Assembly (NCBI GenBank): GCA_018240685.1
Contig: JAFEFG010000007.1
Location: 1 to 64,000, forward strand
Length of the DNA stretch: 64,000 bases
Source of the DNA: Pseudomonadota bacterium
Lineage (GTDB): Bacteria > Pseudomonadota > Alphaproteobacteria > Reyranellales > Reyranellaceae
Reading direction: 5' to 3'
The notes below the pieces were generated by a model. The model saw only the letters and a program-made list of their open reading frames with translations, was not told the DNA's origin and did no database searches. Below, piece by piece: positions 6,788 through 16,705 of this stretch (position 1 is its first letter; each line of letters starts with the position of its first letter). Both the position numbers and the translations under genes were made by a program.

Positions 6788-8374
6788 ATGTTTGATTTCA
6801 GAAGGTCGGCCGCGGCTCTCATTGCTGCCGCGGGCGTCGCAGGCTTGTTCGGCATGCCGGCGGCCGAGGCGCAGACACTCAAAGCCGTGATGCACTCGGA
6901 TGTGAAGATTCTCGATCCGATCTGGACCACAGCCTACATCCAGAGAAATTTCGGTTACATGGTGTGGGATACGCTCTTCGCCATGGACGAGAAGTTCCAG
7001 GTGAAGCCGCAGATGGTCGACAAGTGGGAGGTCTCTCCCGACAAGCTGACCTGGACCTTCACGCTGCGTGACGGCCTCGTCTGGAGCGACGGCAAGCCGG
7101 TGACCAGCGAGGACTGCATTGCCTCGATCAAGCGCTGGGGCGCGAAGGACTCGATGGGCCAGAAGATGATGGCCTCGGTGGCGGGCTTCGAGGCCGTCGA
7201 TGCCAAGACCTTCAAGATGAAGATGAAGGAGCCGTACGGCCTCGTGCTCGAGTCACTGGGCAAGCCGTCATCGAACGTCCCCTTCATGATGCCGAAGAAG
7301 ACGGCCGAGACCCCGCCCAACCAGCAGATCAAGGTCGAGGATGTGATCGGCTCCGGCCCGTTCATCTTCAAGGCCGACGAATGGAAGCCGGGCGACAAGG
7401 TCGTCTTCCTGAAGAACACCAAGTACAAGCCGCGTCCGGAGCCGGCCTCCGGCCTGGCCGGCGGCAAGGTGGTCAAGGTCGACCGCGTCGAGTGGATTTC
7501 CATGCCTGACGTGCAGACGCAGGTCGCGGCGCTCGAGAACGGCGAGATCGACATGATCGAAGCGCCAGGCGTCGACCTGCTGCCGCTCCTCGCCAAGGAC
7601 AAGAACATCAAGCTGTTCAACGGCAACCCGCTCGGCAACCAGTATGCCTTCCGGTTCAACACGCTGTTCAAGCCGTTCGACAATCCGAAGATCCGCCATG
7701 CGGTGATGGTCGCGTTCGGGCAAGAGGAGTTCCTGAAGGCGACGATCGGCGACCCGAAATACTACAAGGTCTGCAAAGCGCCGTTCGTGTGCGGCACACC
7801 GCTGGGGTCAGACGAAGGCATGGCCGATGTCCTGAACCAGAACGCAGCCAAGGCCAAGGAACTCCTCAAGGAGGCGGGCTATGACGGCACGCCGGTCGTG
7901 CTGATGCAGTCGACCGACCTCGCCGTGCTGACCAACCTCGCCCCCGTCGCCAAGGCGCAGATGGAAGCGGCCGGCCTCAAGGTCGAGATGCAGTCGATGG
8001 ACTGGCAGACGCTGGTCGGCCGGCGCGCCAAGAAGGATCCGCCGGACAAGGGCGGCTGGAACGCCTTCCTCACCTCCTGGGTGGCGGCCGATATCCTCAA
8101 TCCGGTGATGGCCGGCTTCTTCAACGCCTCGTGCGACAAGGCGATGTTCGGCTGGCCGTGCGACGCCGAGATCGAGAAGCTGCGCGACGCCTTCTCCAAG
8201 GAGACCGACCCCGTGAAGCAGAAGGCGATCGCGATGGCGCTCCAGAAGCGCTGGGTCGAGGCGCCGACGCACATCAATGTCGGCCAGTGGTATCAGCCGT
8301 CCGCACTGCGCTCCAACATCGACGGCATGCTTGTGGCGCCGGTGCCGGTGTTCTGGAACATAAGCAAGAAGTAA
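6788..8374 (+). CDS. peptide-type ABC transporter substrate-binding protein 1 (family 5)
   Basis: 528 residues from the ATG at 6788 (AAGGGG ribosome site upstream; the frame is open from 6773). Signal peptide 'FRRSAAALIAAAGVAGLFG' ends near AEAQ. The mature part is a DppA/OppA-like binding protein: 'ILDPIWTTAYIQRNFGYMVW', 'LTWTFTLRDGLVWSDGKPVT', 'VIGSGPFIFKADEWKPGDKV'. It is the first of two tandem paralogues, clearly alike along their whole length, ahead of matching permease and ATPase genes. Its ligand may be a peptide or another oligomeric nutrient. A strong hairpin follows the stop codon. Confidence 0.95.
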   Translation: MFDFRRSAAALIAAAGVAGLFGMPAAEAQTLKAVMHSDVKILDPIWTTAYIQRNFGYMVWDTLFAMDEKFQVKPQMVDKWEVSPDKLTWTFTLRDGLVWSDGKPVTSEDCIASIKRWGAKDSMGQKMMASVAGFEAVDAKTFKMKMKEPYGLVLESLGKPSSNVPFMMPKKTAETPPNQQIKVEDVIGSGPFIFKADEWKPGDKVVFLKNTKYKPRPEPASGLAGGKVVKVDRVEWISMPDVQTQVAALENGEIDMIEAPGVDLLPLLAKDKNIKLFNGNPLGNQYAFRFNTLFKPFDNPKIRHAVMVAFGQEEFLKATIGDPKYYKVCKAPFVCGTPLGSDEGMADVLNQNAAKAKELLKEAGYDGTPVVLMQSTDLAVLTNLAPVAKAQMEAAGLKVEMQSMDWQTLVGRRAKKDPPDKGGWNAFLTSWVAADILNPVMAGFFNASCDKAMFGWPCDAEIEKLRDAFSKETDPVKQKAIAMALQKRWVEAPTHINVGQWYQPSALRSNIDGMLVAPVPVFWNISKK

Positions 8375-8382
8375 CAGACGGC

Positions 8383-8452
8383 GGGCACGCGGAGGCGCCG
8401 GCTTCCGCGTGCCCATCGATGAAGGCTGGCAGAAACCAGTCTTCTTCGATGG
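8383..8452 (+). repeat. two consecutive hairpins between the tandem binding-protein genes
   Basis: The first hairpin pairs GGGCACGCGGA (8383-8393) with TCCGCGTGCCC (8404-8414), 11 perfect pairs. The second pairs 8413-8429 with 8436-8452 (15 of 17 positions). No T-run follows. Such structures inside transporter operons commonly protect the upstream mRNA or attenuate downstream expression; that role is inferred. Confidence 0.55.
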
Positions 8453-8476
8453 GAGAAAACCGGAGAGGCTTCTAAA

Positions 8477-10066
8477 ATGACAAAAACGACCATAAACAGA
8501 CGGACATTCGGAATCCTGAGTACAGGCGCGATCGTCTCCGCTGCGGCGACGGCACGCGCCCAGGGCAAGAAGGTCGTACGCTTCGTGCAGAACGGTAATC
8601 TGACGATTCTCGACCCGATCTGGACCACGGCCTACGTCACGCGCAACCACGGCTACTTCATCTACGACACGCTGTTCGCCATCGACGAGCACAATGCCGT
8701 GAAGCCGCAGATGGTCGACAAGTACGAAGTCTCGGCCGACAAGACGCTCTGGACCTTCACCCTGCGCGACGGGCTCGAGTGGCACGACGGCAAGCCCGTC
8801 ACCTCGGACGATTGCATCGCCTCGGTCAAGCGCTGGGGCGCGCGCGACACGATGGGCCAGAAGCTCATGGACTTCGTGAAGGAAATGAAGGCCGTCAACG
8901 CCAAGACCTTCACGATGCAGCTGAAGGAGCCATACGGCCTGGTGCTCGACTCGCTCGGCAAGCCGAGCTCGAACGTGCCGTTCATGATGCCCAAGGCGGT
9001 CGCCGAGACCGATCCCTTCAAGCAGATCGGCAGCCAGATCGGCTCCGGTCCGTTCATCTACGTCAATGCCGAGTCCAAGCCCGGCGAGAAGCACGTCTAC
9101 ATCAAGAACCCCAAGTACAAGCCGCGCAGCGATCCGCCCTCGGGCCTGGCAGGCGGCAAGATCGTGAAGGTCGATCGCGTCGAGGTCGTCGAGATGCCCG
9201 ACCCGCAGCAGCAGGTGAACGCGATCATCGCGGGCGAGATCGACCTCATCGAGCAGCCGCCGCACGATCTTCTGCCCGTCCTGAAGACGGACAAGGGCGT
9301 GCAGCTCGTGAACTGGAACCCGCTCGGCCAGCAGTTCATCTTCCGCATGAACTGGACGCAGCCGCCGTTCAACAATCCGAAGATGCGCATGGCGGCGCTG
9401 CTCTGCGTCCGGCAGGAGGATTACCTGAAGGCGACCGTGGGCTCGCCCGAATACTACAAGGTGAGCTCGGCCGCCTTCGTCAGCGGCACACCCAACGCCT
9501 TCGAGGCGCCGAACGACTTCCTCATCAAGCCGAACTACGAGAAGGCCAAGCAGCTCCTGAAGGAAGCCGGATACGACGGCACGCCGGTCGTGCTGATGCA
9601 GTCCACGACGCTGCCGGTCCTCACCAACATGGCGCCCGTCACCAAGTCGCTGCTCGAGCAGGGCGGCTTCAAGGTCGACATGCAGTCGATGGACTGGCAA
9701 ACGCTGGTCACGCGGCGCACGAAGAAGGATCCGCCGAGCCAGGGCGGCTGGAACATCTTCCACACCTTCTCGGTGGCAGCCGACATCCTGAACCCGATTT
9801 CCTGTTCCTACATGGCCGCCAACGGCGACAAGGCATGGTTCGGCTGGCCCAACGATCCGGAGATGGAAAAGCTGCGTGACAGCTACTCCAAGGAGACCGA
9901 TCCCGCCAAGGCGAAGGAATTGGCGCATGCCGTGCAGAACCGTGCCATCGAGACGGCGCAGTACGGATGGGTCGGCCAATGGTACGGGCCGGGCGCCGCA
10001 CGCAAGAACATCACGGGCTGGCTCAAAGCGCCCGTGCCGGTTATGTGGAACATCGACAAAGCGTAA
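8477..10066 (+). CDS. peptide-type ABC transporter substrate-binding protein 2 (family 5)
   Basis: 529 residues, with a twin-arginine-like signal 'INRRTFGILSTGAIVSAAAT' and probable cleavage after ARAQ. It repeats the landmarks of the preceding paralogue almost word for word ('ILDPIWTTAYVTRNHGYFIY', 'LGKPSSNVPFMMPK', 'MQSMDWQTLVTRR'), so the pair arose by gene duplication. Signal peptides and the region around residues 270-340 differ most. Having two binders for one membrane complex usually widens the ligand range (inference). GGAGAGG before the ATG is a good ribosome site. A 13-bp hairpin separates it from the permease genes. Confidence 0.95.
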   Translation: MTKTTINRRTFGILSTGAIVSAAATARAQGKKVVRFVQNGNLTILDPIWTTAYVTRNHGYFIYDTLFAIDEHNAVKPQMVDKYEVSADKTLWTFTLRDGLEWHDGKPVTSDDCIASVKRWGARDTMGQKLMDFVKEMKAVNAKTFTMQLKEPYGLVLDSLGKPSSNVPFMMPKAVAETDPFKQIGSQIGSGPFIYVNAESKPGEKHVYIKNPKYKPRSDPPSGLAGGKIVKVDRVEVVEMPDPQQQVNAIIAGEIDLIEQPPHDLLPVLKTDKGVQLVNWNPLGQQFIFRMNWTQPPFNNPKMRMAALLCVRQEDYLKATVGSPEYYKVSSAAFVSGTPNAFEAPNDFLIKPNYEKAKQLLKEAGYDGTPVVLMQSTTLPVLTNMAPVTKSLLEQGGFKVDMQSMDWQTLVTRRTKKDPPSQGGWNIFHTFSVAADILNPISCSYMAANGDKAWFGWPNDPEMEKLRDSYSKETDPAKAKELAHAVQNRAIETAQYGWVGQWYGPGAARKNITGWLKAPVPVMWNIDKA

Positions 10067-10078
10067 AATTGCGCTGCC

Positions 10079-10108
10079 GTGCCTGTTCGGCTTTCGCCGG
10101 ACAGGCAC
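10079..10108 (+). repeat. hairpin between binding protein 2 and permease genes
   Basis: GTGCCTGTTCGGC (10079-10091) and GCCGGACAGGCAC (10096-10108) form a 13-bp stem with one mismatch and a TTTC loop. No T-run follows. The position after the binding protein and before the permeases is typical of elements that keep binding-protein mRNA more abundant than permease mRNA. Confidence 0.5.
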
Positions 10109-10128
10109 GATGGCCCGAGTAAGGATAA

Positions 10129-11070
10129 ATGATCGACTTCATTGCCCGTCGTCTCGTCTCCATCGTGCCCGTGTTGGCGGTGGTGGCGATCTTCGTCTTC
10201 CTGATGCTGCGGCTGACGCCCGGCGATCCCGCCGCGGTGATCGCCGGCGACAATGCCACTTCCGATCAGATCGCGGACATCCGCGCAAAGCTCGGCCTCG
10301 ACCTGCCGATCTGGCAGCAGTTCGCCATCTGGATCGGCGACATGCTGCACGGCAATTTCGGCGAGAGCTTCTTCTTCAAGAAGACCGTTGCCAGCCTGAT
10401 CGCCCAGCGCATCGAACCCACCCTGGCCTTGGCCATCTGCACGCTGATCCTGGCCGTCGTCATCGCCGTGCCGCTCGGCGTCATCGCCGCCTATCGCCAT
10501 GGCACGGCGGTCGACCGCATCGTGATGGGCTTCTCGGTGCTTGGCTTCTCGGTACCGGTCTTCGTGATCGGCTACTGCCTGATCTATGTGTTCGCCATCT
10601 ATCTCGGCTGGCTGCCGGTCCAGGGCTACACACGCATCGGCGTAGATTTCGGCGGATTCCTGGAACATATGATCCTGCCGTCGGTAAGCTTGGCGGTGAT
10701 CTATATCGCGCTGATCGCACGCATCACCCGCGCGTCGGTGCTGGAAGTGCTGAACGAGGACTATATCCGCACCGCACGCGCCAAGGGCCTCTCCAATCGC
10801 GTCGTGCTGATGCGCCATGCGCTGCGCAATGCCGCCGTTCCGATCCTGACCGTGATCGGCATCGGCGTCGCGCTGCTGATCGGCGGCGCCGTGGTCACGG
10901 AAAGCGTCTACGGCCTGCCGGGCCTCGGCCGCCTGACCGTCGAGGCCGTGCTCAGCCGCGACTTCCCGACCATCCAGGCCGTCATCCTGATGTTTTCCGT
11001 CGTGTATGTCCTGATCAACCTGCTGATCGACATCGCTTACACCCTGTTTGACCCGAGGATCCGCTATTGA
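10129..11070 (+). CDS. peptide-type ABC transporter permease, DppB-like
   Basis: 313 residues, a usual DppB/OppB length. N-terminal 'FIARRLVSIVPVLAVVAIFV' followed by 'LMLRLTPGDPAAVIAGDNAT' is characteristic of the DppB group. Six membrane segments and the permease EAA-loop region 'DYIRTARAKGLSNRVVLMRH' are visible, ending in 'LIDIAYTLFDPRIRY'. It forms the transmembrane channel with the next gene, whose start overlaps its stop (TTGA). Confidence 0.95.
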   Translation: MIDFIARRLVSIVPVLAVVAIFVFLMLRLTPGDPAAVIAGDNATSDQIADIRAKLGLDLPIWQQFAIWIGDMLHGNFGESFFFKKTVASLIAQRIEPTLALAICTLILAVVIAVPLGVIAAYRHGTAVDRIVMGFSVLGFSVPVFVIGYCLIYVFAIYLGWLPVQGYTRIGVDFGGFLEHMILPSVSLAVIYIALIARITRASVLEVLNEDYIRTARAKGLSNRVVLMRHALRNAAVPILTVIGIGVALLIGGAVVTESVYGLPGLGRLTVEAVLSRDFPTIQAVILMFSVVYVLINLLIDIAYTLFDPRIRY

Positions 11071-12002
11071 GCGCGATTACCGAAGAAGTCGTCGACTCTG
11101 CCGCCATCGCGTCGGCATCGACCAAGCGCAAGCCGCTGTGGCAGCTTGCCATCCGCAACAACGCCGTCATCTTCGGTGGCGTGATCCTGCTGGTCATGGT
11201 CGCAATCGCGATCCTGGCGCCGTTCCTCGGCACGGTCGATCCGACGCGCATTGATCCGGCCAATCGCAACAAGCGGCCGGATACCGAGATCACGATCCGC
11301 CACGACGACGGCACCACGACCAAGCGCATCGCCTACTTCGGTACCGACAGCCTGGGCCGTGACGTCTACAGCCGTGTCCTGTACGGCACCCGCGTCTCGC
11401 TGATCGTGGGCATCTCGGTCGCGGTGCTGGCGGTCGCGCTGGGCCTGATGATCGGCATGGTTTCCGGCTATGTCCGCTGGGCCGACGGCATCATCATGCG
11501 CATCATGGATGGGCTGATGGCGATTCCCGGCATTCTGCTCGCCATCGCCCTGGTGTCGATCTGGCGAGCCGGCATCACCACCGTGATCTTCGCCATCGTC
11601 GTGCCCGAAGTGCCACGCGTCGTGCGCCTGGTGCGGTCGATCGTCCTGACCGTGCGCGAGGAGCCTTACGTCGAAGGCGCGATCTCGGTCGGCACGCCGA
11701 CCGTGACGCTTCTGTTCCGGCACATCCTGCCTAACACGGTGGCGCCGCTGATCGTGCAGGCGACCTTCACGGCCGCCGCCGCCATCATTACCGAGGCGAT
11801 CCTGAGCTTCCTGGGCATCGGCATCCCGCCCGAGACGCCGAGCTGGGGCAACATCATGGCGGAGGGCCGCACCCTGTTCCGCATCTTCCCGCACAACATC
11901 CTTTACCCGGGCATCTTCCTCGCGCTCGCCGTGCTCGCCATCAACGTGATGGGCGACGGCCTGCGTGACACGCTCGATCCGAAGATGAGCAAGAATACAT
12001 GA
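11067..12002 (+). CDS. peptide-type ABC transporter permease, DppC-like
   Basis: 311 residues from a TTG at 11067 that overlaps the previous stop; no better start is in frame and the N-terminal length fits. After a cytoplasmic lead comes the first helix 'AVIFGGVILLVMVAIAILAP', the family landmark 'FGTDSLGRDVYSRVLYGTRV', helices typical of DppC, the EAA-like loop 'SVGTPTVTLLFRHILPNTVA' and the C-terminal 'NVMGDGLRDTLDPKM'. It pairs with the DppB-like protein. Its TGA overlaps the ATG of the ATPase gene. Confidence 0.95.
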   Translation: MSAITEEVVDSAAIASASTKRKPLWQLAIRNNAVIFGGVILLVMVAIAILAPFLGTVDPTRIDPANRNKRPDTEITIRHDDGTTTKRIAYFGTDSLGRDVYSRVLYGTRVSLIVGISVAVLAVALGLMIGMVSGYVRWADGIIMRIMDGLMAIPGILLAIALVSIWRAGITTVIFAIVVPEVPRVVRLVRSIVLTVREEPYVEGAISVGTPTVTLLFRHILPNTVAPLIVQATFTAAAAIITEAILSFLGIGIPPETPSWGNIMAEGRTLFRIFPHNILYPGIFLALAVLAINVMGDGLRDTLDPKMSKNT

Positions 12003-13681
12003 GTTCCAGCGTTTCGACTCCCGCCTCCTCCCAGACGGCGGCGCGCGCCTCGAAGGCCAAGGCGAACAGTCCGGTCCTCGAGGTCAAGAACCTCAGCGTC
12101 GCCCTGCCTTCCGGCGGTGACCGCGCCAACGCGGTCAGCAACGTGAGCTTCACCGTCAATCCCGGCGAGATCGTCTGCCTGGTGGGCGAATCGGGCTCGG
12201 GCAAGTCGGTGATCTCCTTCACAATCATGGGACTGCTCGCGAAGGCGCTGAAGCCCGTCTCGGGCGAGATCCTGCTCGAGGGCGAGAACGTGCTGGCGGC
12301 CAGCGAGGCGCGGCTGCGCGAGCTGCGCTGCACGCGCATGTCGATGATCTTCCAGGAGCCGATGACCGCGCTCAATCCGGTCATGACCTGCGGCGACCAG
12401 ATCGACGAGGTGCTGCGCACCCATACCAAGCTCGACGCCGCACAGCGCAAGGCCAAGATCATCGGCATCCTGACGCGCGTGAAGCTGCCGGATCCGGAGC
12501 GCATCTACGCCTCCTTCCCGCACCAGCTCTCGGGCGGCCAACGCCAGCGCATCATGATCGCCATGGCGCTGGTGCTCGATCCGGTGCTGCTGATCGCCGA
12601 CGAGCCGACCACGGCGCTCGACGTCACGACGCAGGCGGAGATCCTGAAGCTGATCGCCGAGCTGCAGGAGGGGCAGGGCACCGGCGTGCTCTTCATCACC
12701 CACGATTTCGGCGTCGTCGCGGAGATCGCCCATCGCGTGGCCGTGCTGCGCTGGGGCGAGCTGGTCGAGATGGGGCCGACGGAGCAGATCCTGTCGCGGC
12801 CGGCCCAGGCCTACACGCGCATGCTGATCTCCTCGGTGCCTTCGATCCATCCGGCCCATCGCGGCGTGCGGTTGGCGCGCGAGATGGTGCTGCGCACCGA
12901 GAAGCTGGGCAAGATCTACTCCAGCAAGTCGCTGTTCCAGAAGTCGCGCGTGGTGAAGGCCGCCATCGGCGTCGATCTCGAGGTTCGCAAGGGCGAGACG
13001 CTCGGCATCGTGGGCGAGTCCGGCTCGGGCAAGTCGACGGTGGCACGCTGCATCGCCCGCCTGATCGATCCTAGCGAGGGCAACATCTATCTCGGCGACA
13101 CCGATATCGCCCGCATCCCGGCCGTGCGCCTGCGCCCTCATCGCCGGAAGGTGCAGATCGTGTTCCAGGATCCCTACCGATCGCTGAACCCGCGCATGAC
13201 GGTGGGCGACTCGATCATCGAGGGACCGATGAACTTCGGCCTCGGCCATGCCGAGGCAATGCAGCGAGCGCGCAAGCTGATGGAGACGGTGCGTCTCGAT
13301 CCCAACGCGCTCGACCGCTATCCGCACCAGTTCTCGGGCGGGCAGCGCCAGCGCATCTGTATCGCGCGTGCGCTGGCCATGGAGCCCGAGCTGCTGATCG
13401 CCGACGAGGCCGTCTCGGCTCTCGACGTGTCGGTGCAGAAGCAGGTGCTGGAACTCCTCGACGAGATCCGCCAGCGCCTGAATCTTGCCGTGCTGTTCAT
13501 CACCCACGACCTCCGCGTGGCAGCGCAGATCTGCGACTACGTCGCGGTGATGAGCCAGGGCCGCGTGGTCGAGTACGGTGCCGCCGAGCAGGTCTTCGGC
13601 GCGCCCAAGCACGAATACACCAAGACCCTGTTCGCCGCCGCTCCCGGCCGCAACTGGGAGTTTGGCAAGTTCGCGGCCTAA
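11999..13681 (+). CDS. fused double ABC ATPase (DppD-DppF type)
   Basis: 560 residues holding two complete nucleotide-binding domains, one after the other. Domain 1 (about residues 20-290) has Walker A GESGSGKS, signature LSGGQRQR and Walker B '[12 protein letters not shown]'. Domain 2 (about 300-560) has [16 protein letters not shown] and '[15 protein letters not shown]'. In many species these are separate DppD and DppF proteins; here one chain powers both permeases. In domain 2 the usual DEPT is DEAV, a common variant in DppF/OppF-type domains with catalytic Glu retained. The last gene of the transporter operon, followed by GC-rich hairpins. Confidence 0.95.
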   Translation: MSSSVSTPASSQTAARASKAKANSPVLEVKNLSVALPSGGDRANAVSNVSFTVNPGEIVCLVGESGSGKSVISFTIMGLLAKALKPVSGEILLEGENVLAASEARLRELRCTRMSMIFQEPMTALNPVMTCGDQIDEVLRTHTKLDAAQRKAKIIGILTRVKLPDPERIYASFPHQLSGGQRQRIMIAMALVLDPVLLIADEPTTALDVTTQAEILKLIAELQEGQGTGVLFITHDFGVVAEIAHRVAVLRWGELVEMGPTEQILSRPAQAYTRMLISSVPSIHPAHRGVRLAREMVLRTEKLGKIYSSKSLFQKSRVVKAAIGVDLEVRKGETLGIVGESGSGKSTVARCIARLIDPSEGNIYLGDTDIARIPAVRLRPHRRKVQIVFQDPYRSLNPRMTVGDSIIEGPMNFGLGHAEAMQRARKLMETVRLDPNALDRYPHQFSGGQRQRICIARALAMEPELLIADEAVSALDVSVQKQVLELLDEIRQRLNLAVLFITHDLRVAAQICDYVAVMSQGRVVEYGAAEQVFGAPKHEYTKTLFAAAPGRNWEFGKFAA

Positions 13682-13690
13682 GCCTTCGCC

Positions 13691-13755
13691 GCCGCGTCAT
13701 CGACGCGGCGCTCTCTTCCGCCTCTCCTGATCCCCTCCCCTGATCCAAGGGGAGG
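13691..13755 (+). terminator. two hairpins downstream of the peptide transporter operon
   Basis: GCCGCGTC-ATC-GACGCGGC (13691-13709) is followed by a pyrimidine-rich stretch, then CCTCCCCT-GATCCA-AGGGGAGG (13734-13755). Neither has a true T-run. They lie in the 140-nt gap after the operon and probably mark its 3' end. Confidence 0.4.
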
Positions 13756-13821
13756 TGGCGCTGCGGCAAGGCGCGCCGCGGAAGGCTTGCCGAGGTCGGC
13801 CCGCGGGACCAGATTCCCAGC

Positions 13822-15429
13822 ATGACCCGCGCATTTCTCGAAGACGCCTCGTTCAACCAGTCGCCAGCCTTCGGCGACGTTGACCTCTTCAGCACCGACA
13901 AGCCTCTGGCCGACGCAGCGGCGCGCTACGGGCTCGACCTGAAAGCGCTGTCGGCCTGCGGCAAGGACTACGGCTCGGCGGAGACGCTCGATCTCGGGCG
14001 CATCGCCAACGAAAACCCGCCCAAACTTCGGACCATGGACGGCAAGGGCAACCGCATCGACTTCGTCGAGTTCCATCCCGCTTATCATGCACTGATGGCC
14101 AAGAGCATCGGCTTCGGCATCCATGGCTCCGCCCATGACGACAGCGAGCCCGCCGGCCCTCTGACCAGCCGCGCCGTACGGCTCTATCTCGCCACCCAGG
14201 CCGAAGCCGGCCATCTCTGCCCGATCACCATGACCCATGCCTGTATCGGGGCGCTGGGAGCCGAGCCCGCGCTGCTCGACAAATGGCGCGGCAAGATCCT
14301 GTCGCGCACCTACGACCCGCGGCCGCTGCCGTGGTGGGAGAAGGAGGGCGTCACGCTCGGCATGGGCATGACCGAGCGGCAGGGCGGCACGGATGTCCGC
14401 GCCAACATCACCGAAGCAAAAGCCGTCGGCAGCCATGTCGAGATCAGCGGCCACAAATGGTTCATGTCGGCACCGATGTGCGACGCCTTCCTGGTGCTGG
14501 CCCAGGCCGAGGGAGGCCTCACCTGCTATCTGATGCCGCGCTACCGGCCCGACGGCAGCAAGAACGGGCTGCGCTTCCAGCGCCTGAAGGACAAGCTCGG
14601 CAACAAGTCCAATGCCTCGTCCGAGGTCGAGTTCCATTCGGCCTATGCCGAACGGGTCGGCCCCGAAGGCGCGGGCGTGCGCACCATCATCGAGATGGTG
14701 AACCTCACGCGGCTCGACTGCGCCGTCGCTTCCGCCGGCCAGATGCGCTTCGGGCTGAGCCAGGCGCTCAACCACATCCGCAATCGCTCGGTGTTCCAGC
14801 GCCGCCTCAGCGACCAGCCGGCCATGCGCGCCGTGGCGGCCGATCTCGCGCTCGAGCTCGAAGCACAGGTGGCGCTGGTGTTCCGCCTCGCCCACGCAGT
14901 CGACAAGGGCGAGACGGCCTATGCGCGCCTGCTGACACCGGCGGTGAAATTCCTCGTCTGCAAGAGCACGCCGCAGGTCGTGTACGAATCGCTCGAGTGC
15001 TTCGGCGGCAACGGCTACACGGAAGACCTGCCCATGGCGCGCCTCTATCGCGAGGCCCCGCTCAATGCGATCTGGGAAGGCTCCGGCAATGTGATGGCGC
15101 TGGACGTGCTGCGCGCGGCCGCACGCCAGCCGGAAGCGACTCTGGAGACGGTGTCGGCTCTGGTGCGGACGGCGTCGAAGGCCTACGACGTCGGGCCGCT
15201 GGCGGTGACTTTGGAGCGCACGCTGAAATCGCCCGATGCCGAGCGCCGCGCCCGCTTCCTGTGCGAGGGCCTGGCGCGCATCGCCGCGTTGGCGGCGCTG
15301 GCCGAGGCCAATTCGCCCTTCGCCGAACTCTACGGTGACGCGCGCCTGAAGGGCGGCCTGACGCAATTCGGCACCGCCGACCTCAGCGGTGCCGAAACCG
15401 CCCTGATGGATCGCGCGCTCGCGGCGTGA
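13822..15429 (+). CDS. acyl-CoA dehydrogenase family flavoprotein, AidB-like
   Basis: 535 residues, closer to AidB (about 540) than to ordinary acyl-CoA dehydrogenases (about 380). Shared AidB features include the long N-terminal region ('FLEDASFNQSPAFGDVDLF'), 'CPITMTHACIGAL', the FAD block 'GMGMTERQGGTDVRANITEA' and 'ISGHKWFMSAPMCDAFLVLA', and 'ECFGGNGYTEDLPMARLYRE' near residue 400. E. coli AidB is an FAD protein induced by alkylation stress that binds DNA; the physiological substrate of this group is uncertain. It stands alone between the transporter operon and an AraC regulator. Confidence 0.9.
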   Translation: MTRAFLEDASFNQSPAFGDVDLFSTDKPLADAAARYGLDLKALSACGKDYGSAETLDLGRIANENPPKLRTMDGKGNRIDFVEFHPAYHALMAKSIGFGIHGSAHDDSEPAGPLTSRAVRLYLATQAEAGHLCPITMTHACIGALGAEPALLDKWRGKILSRTYDPRPLPWWEKEGVTLGMGMTERQGGTDVRANITEAKAVGSHVEISGHKWFMSAPMCDAFLVLAQAEGGLTCYLMPRYRPDGSKNGLRFQRLKDKLGNKSNASSEVEFHSAYAERVGPEGAGVRTIIEMVNLTRLDCAVASAGQMRFGLSQALNHIRNRSVFQRRLSDQPAMRAVAADLALELEAQVALVFRLAHAVDKGETAYARLLTPAVKFLVCKSTPQVVYESLECFGGNGYTEDLPMARLYREAPLNAIWEGSGNVMALDVLRAAARQPEATLETVSALVRTASKAYDVGPLAVTLERTLKSPDAERRARFLCEGLARIAALAALAEANSPFAELYGDARLKGGLTQFGTADLSGAETALMDRALAA

Positions 15430-15463
15430 CGCGGGCCGCTCGCCGCGCCGGACCGCCGTCCCC

Positions 15464-16669
15464 GTGAACGACACCTTCCTCTTCGCCATCGACTGGGGAC
15501 TGCGCGGCGGCGCGGCGGCGCTCACCGTGCTGATCGCGGCGATGCTGCTGCGCGAGCATGGGCGCGAGACCTCGGCGCGGCTGGGGGCGCTGTTCGCCGT
15601 CGGCACCGCCGCCTACGCCATCACTTCGGCGGCGGCCTTTCGCGGGCACTCCGATCCCGTCGCGGTTCCCCTCCTCGCCCTCAGCGCCGGCAACAACGTC
15701 GTCTTCTGGCTCCTGGCGGCGGCGCTGTTCGACGATGCCTTCCGGCTGCGCTGGTGGCATGCCGGACTGTGGCTGCTGCTGGTCGTGCTGGGCACGGCGC
15801 AGTGTCTCGTCTTCTCGCCGCCGGCGCCTGCGGCGGAGGGCCTGGGTCTCGCGCTCACCCTCTCGTCGCTGGGATTCGCGGCTCTCGCGATCGCGCGCAC
15901 CGTCGTCTCCTGGCGCGCCGACCTGGTCGAAGGGCGGCGGCGCCTGCGGGTCTTCATCGTCGGCGCCTCGGCGGCCTACATTGCCATCGCCGCCGTCTTT
16001 CAGCTCGCGGGCGCGCGTCCGGGATCGGCCGCGCCCAGCGTCGCCGGTGCGATCGGGCTGCTGGCCATCTCCGCCATCGTCGCCTGGTCCCTGCTGCGTC
16101 TCTCCGGCAGCCAGGTGCTGTTCGTCTCCACCGCGACCGCGCCCGGACGCCCGGATGCATCGCCCGGGCTCGCGGCCGAGGCCCCGGCCGGGCCGGGCCG
16201 GCCGGCCGCGCCTGGTGATCCCGCCGACCGGACCCTGCTGGCCGCCCTCGACCGCAGCATGACCCTGGACCGGGTCTATCGTCAGGAAGGGCTCACCATC
16301 GGCAGCCTCGCCCAGGCTCTCGGCCTGCCGGAATACCGGCTGCGGCGGCTGATCAACCAGGCGCTGGGCTACCGCAACTTCAACAACTTCCTGAACAGCT
16401 ACCGGATCGCCGAGGTGAAGGCGGCTCTGGCCGATCCCGCCCAGGTGCAGGTGCCCGTGCTCACCCTGGCGCTGGACGCGGGCTTCAGTTCGCTGGGCCC
16501 CTTCAACCGGGCCTTCAAGGCCGCGACCGGGATGACCCCGAGCGAATACCGGCGCCTGCAGGGGAACGCCGCCGGAACATCGGCCACCACTCCCGGAATT
16601 GGGCCGTCGATTCCGGAGTCGGCTAGCGTTTCTTCGAAATCGGCGAGAGGAATGTCACCGGCTCCCTAG
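15464..16669 (+). CDS. AraC-family regulator with N-terminal membrane domain
   Basis: 401 residues from a GTG at 15464. Residues 1-225 form about six or seven hydrophobic helices, a membrane sensor portion. After a Pro/Ala/Gly-rich linker, residues 255-370 carry an AraC DNA-binding domain: 'LTIGSLAQALGLPEYRLRRL' (first HTH) and 'LALDAGFSSLGPFNRAFKAA' plus 'TGMTPSEYRRL' (second HTH, the AraC signature). Membrane-anchored AraC proteins couple an external signal directly to transcription. The target is unknown; the adjacent beta-lactamase-like gene starts 37 nt downstream on the same strand. Confidence 0.88.
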   Translation: MNDTFLFAIDWGLRGGAAALTVLIAAMLLREHGRETSARLGALFAVGTAAYAITSAAAFRGHSDPVAVPLLALSAGNNVVFWLLAAALFDDAFRLRWWHAGLWLLLVVLGTAQCLVFSPPAPAAEGLGLALTLSSLGFAALAIARTVVSWRADLVEGRRRLRVFIVGASAAYIAIAAVFQLAGARPGSAAPSVAGAIGLLAISAIVAWSLLRLSGSQVLFVSTATAPGRPDASPGLAAEAPAGPGRPAAPGDPADRTLLAALDRSMTLDRVYRQEGLTIGSLAQALGLPEYRLRRLINQALGYRNFNNFLNSYRIAEVKAALADPAQVQVPVLTLALDAGFSSLGPFNRAFKAATGMTPSEYRRLQGNAAGTSATTPGIGPSIPESASVSSKSARGMSPAP

Positions 16670-16705
16670 GCTGCGGCGCGAAATCGCCGTCCTGGAGAGC
16701 CGCCA

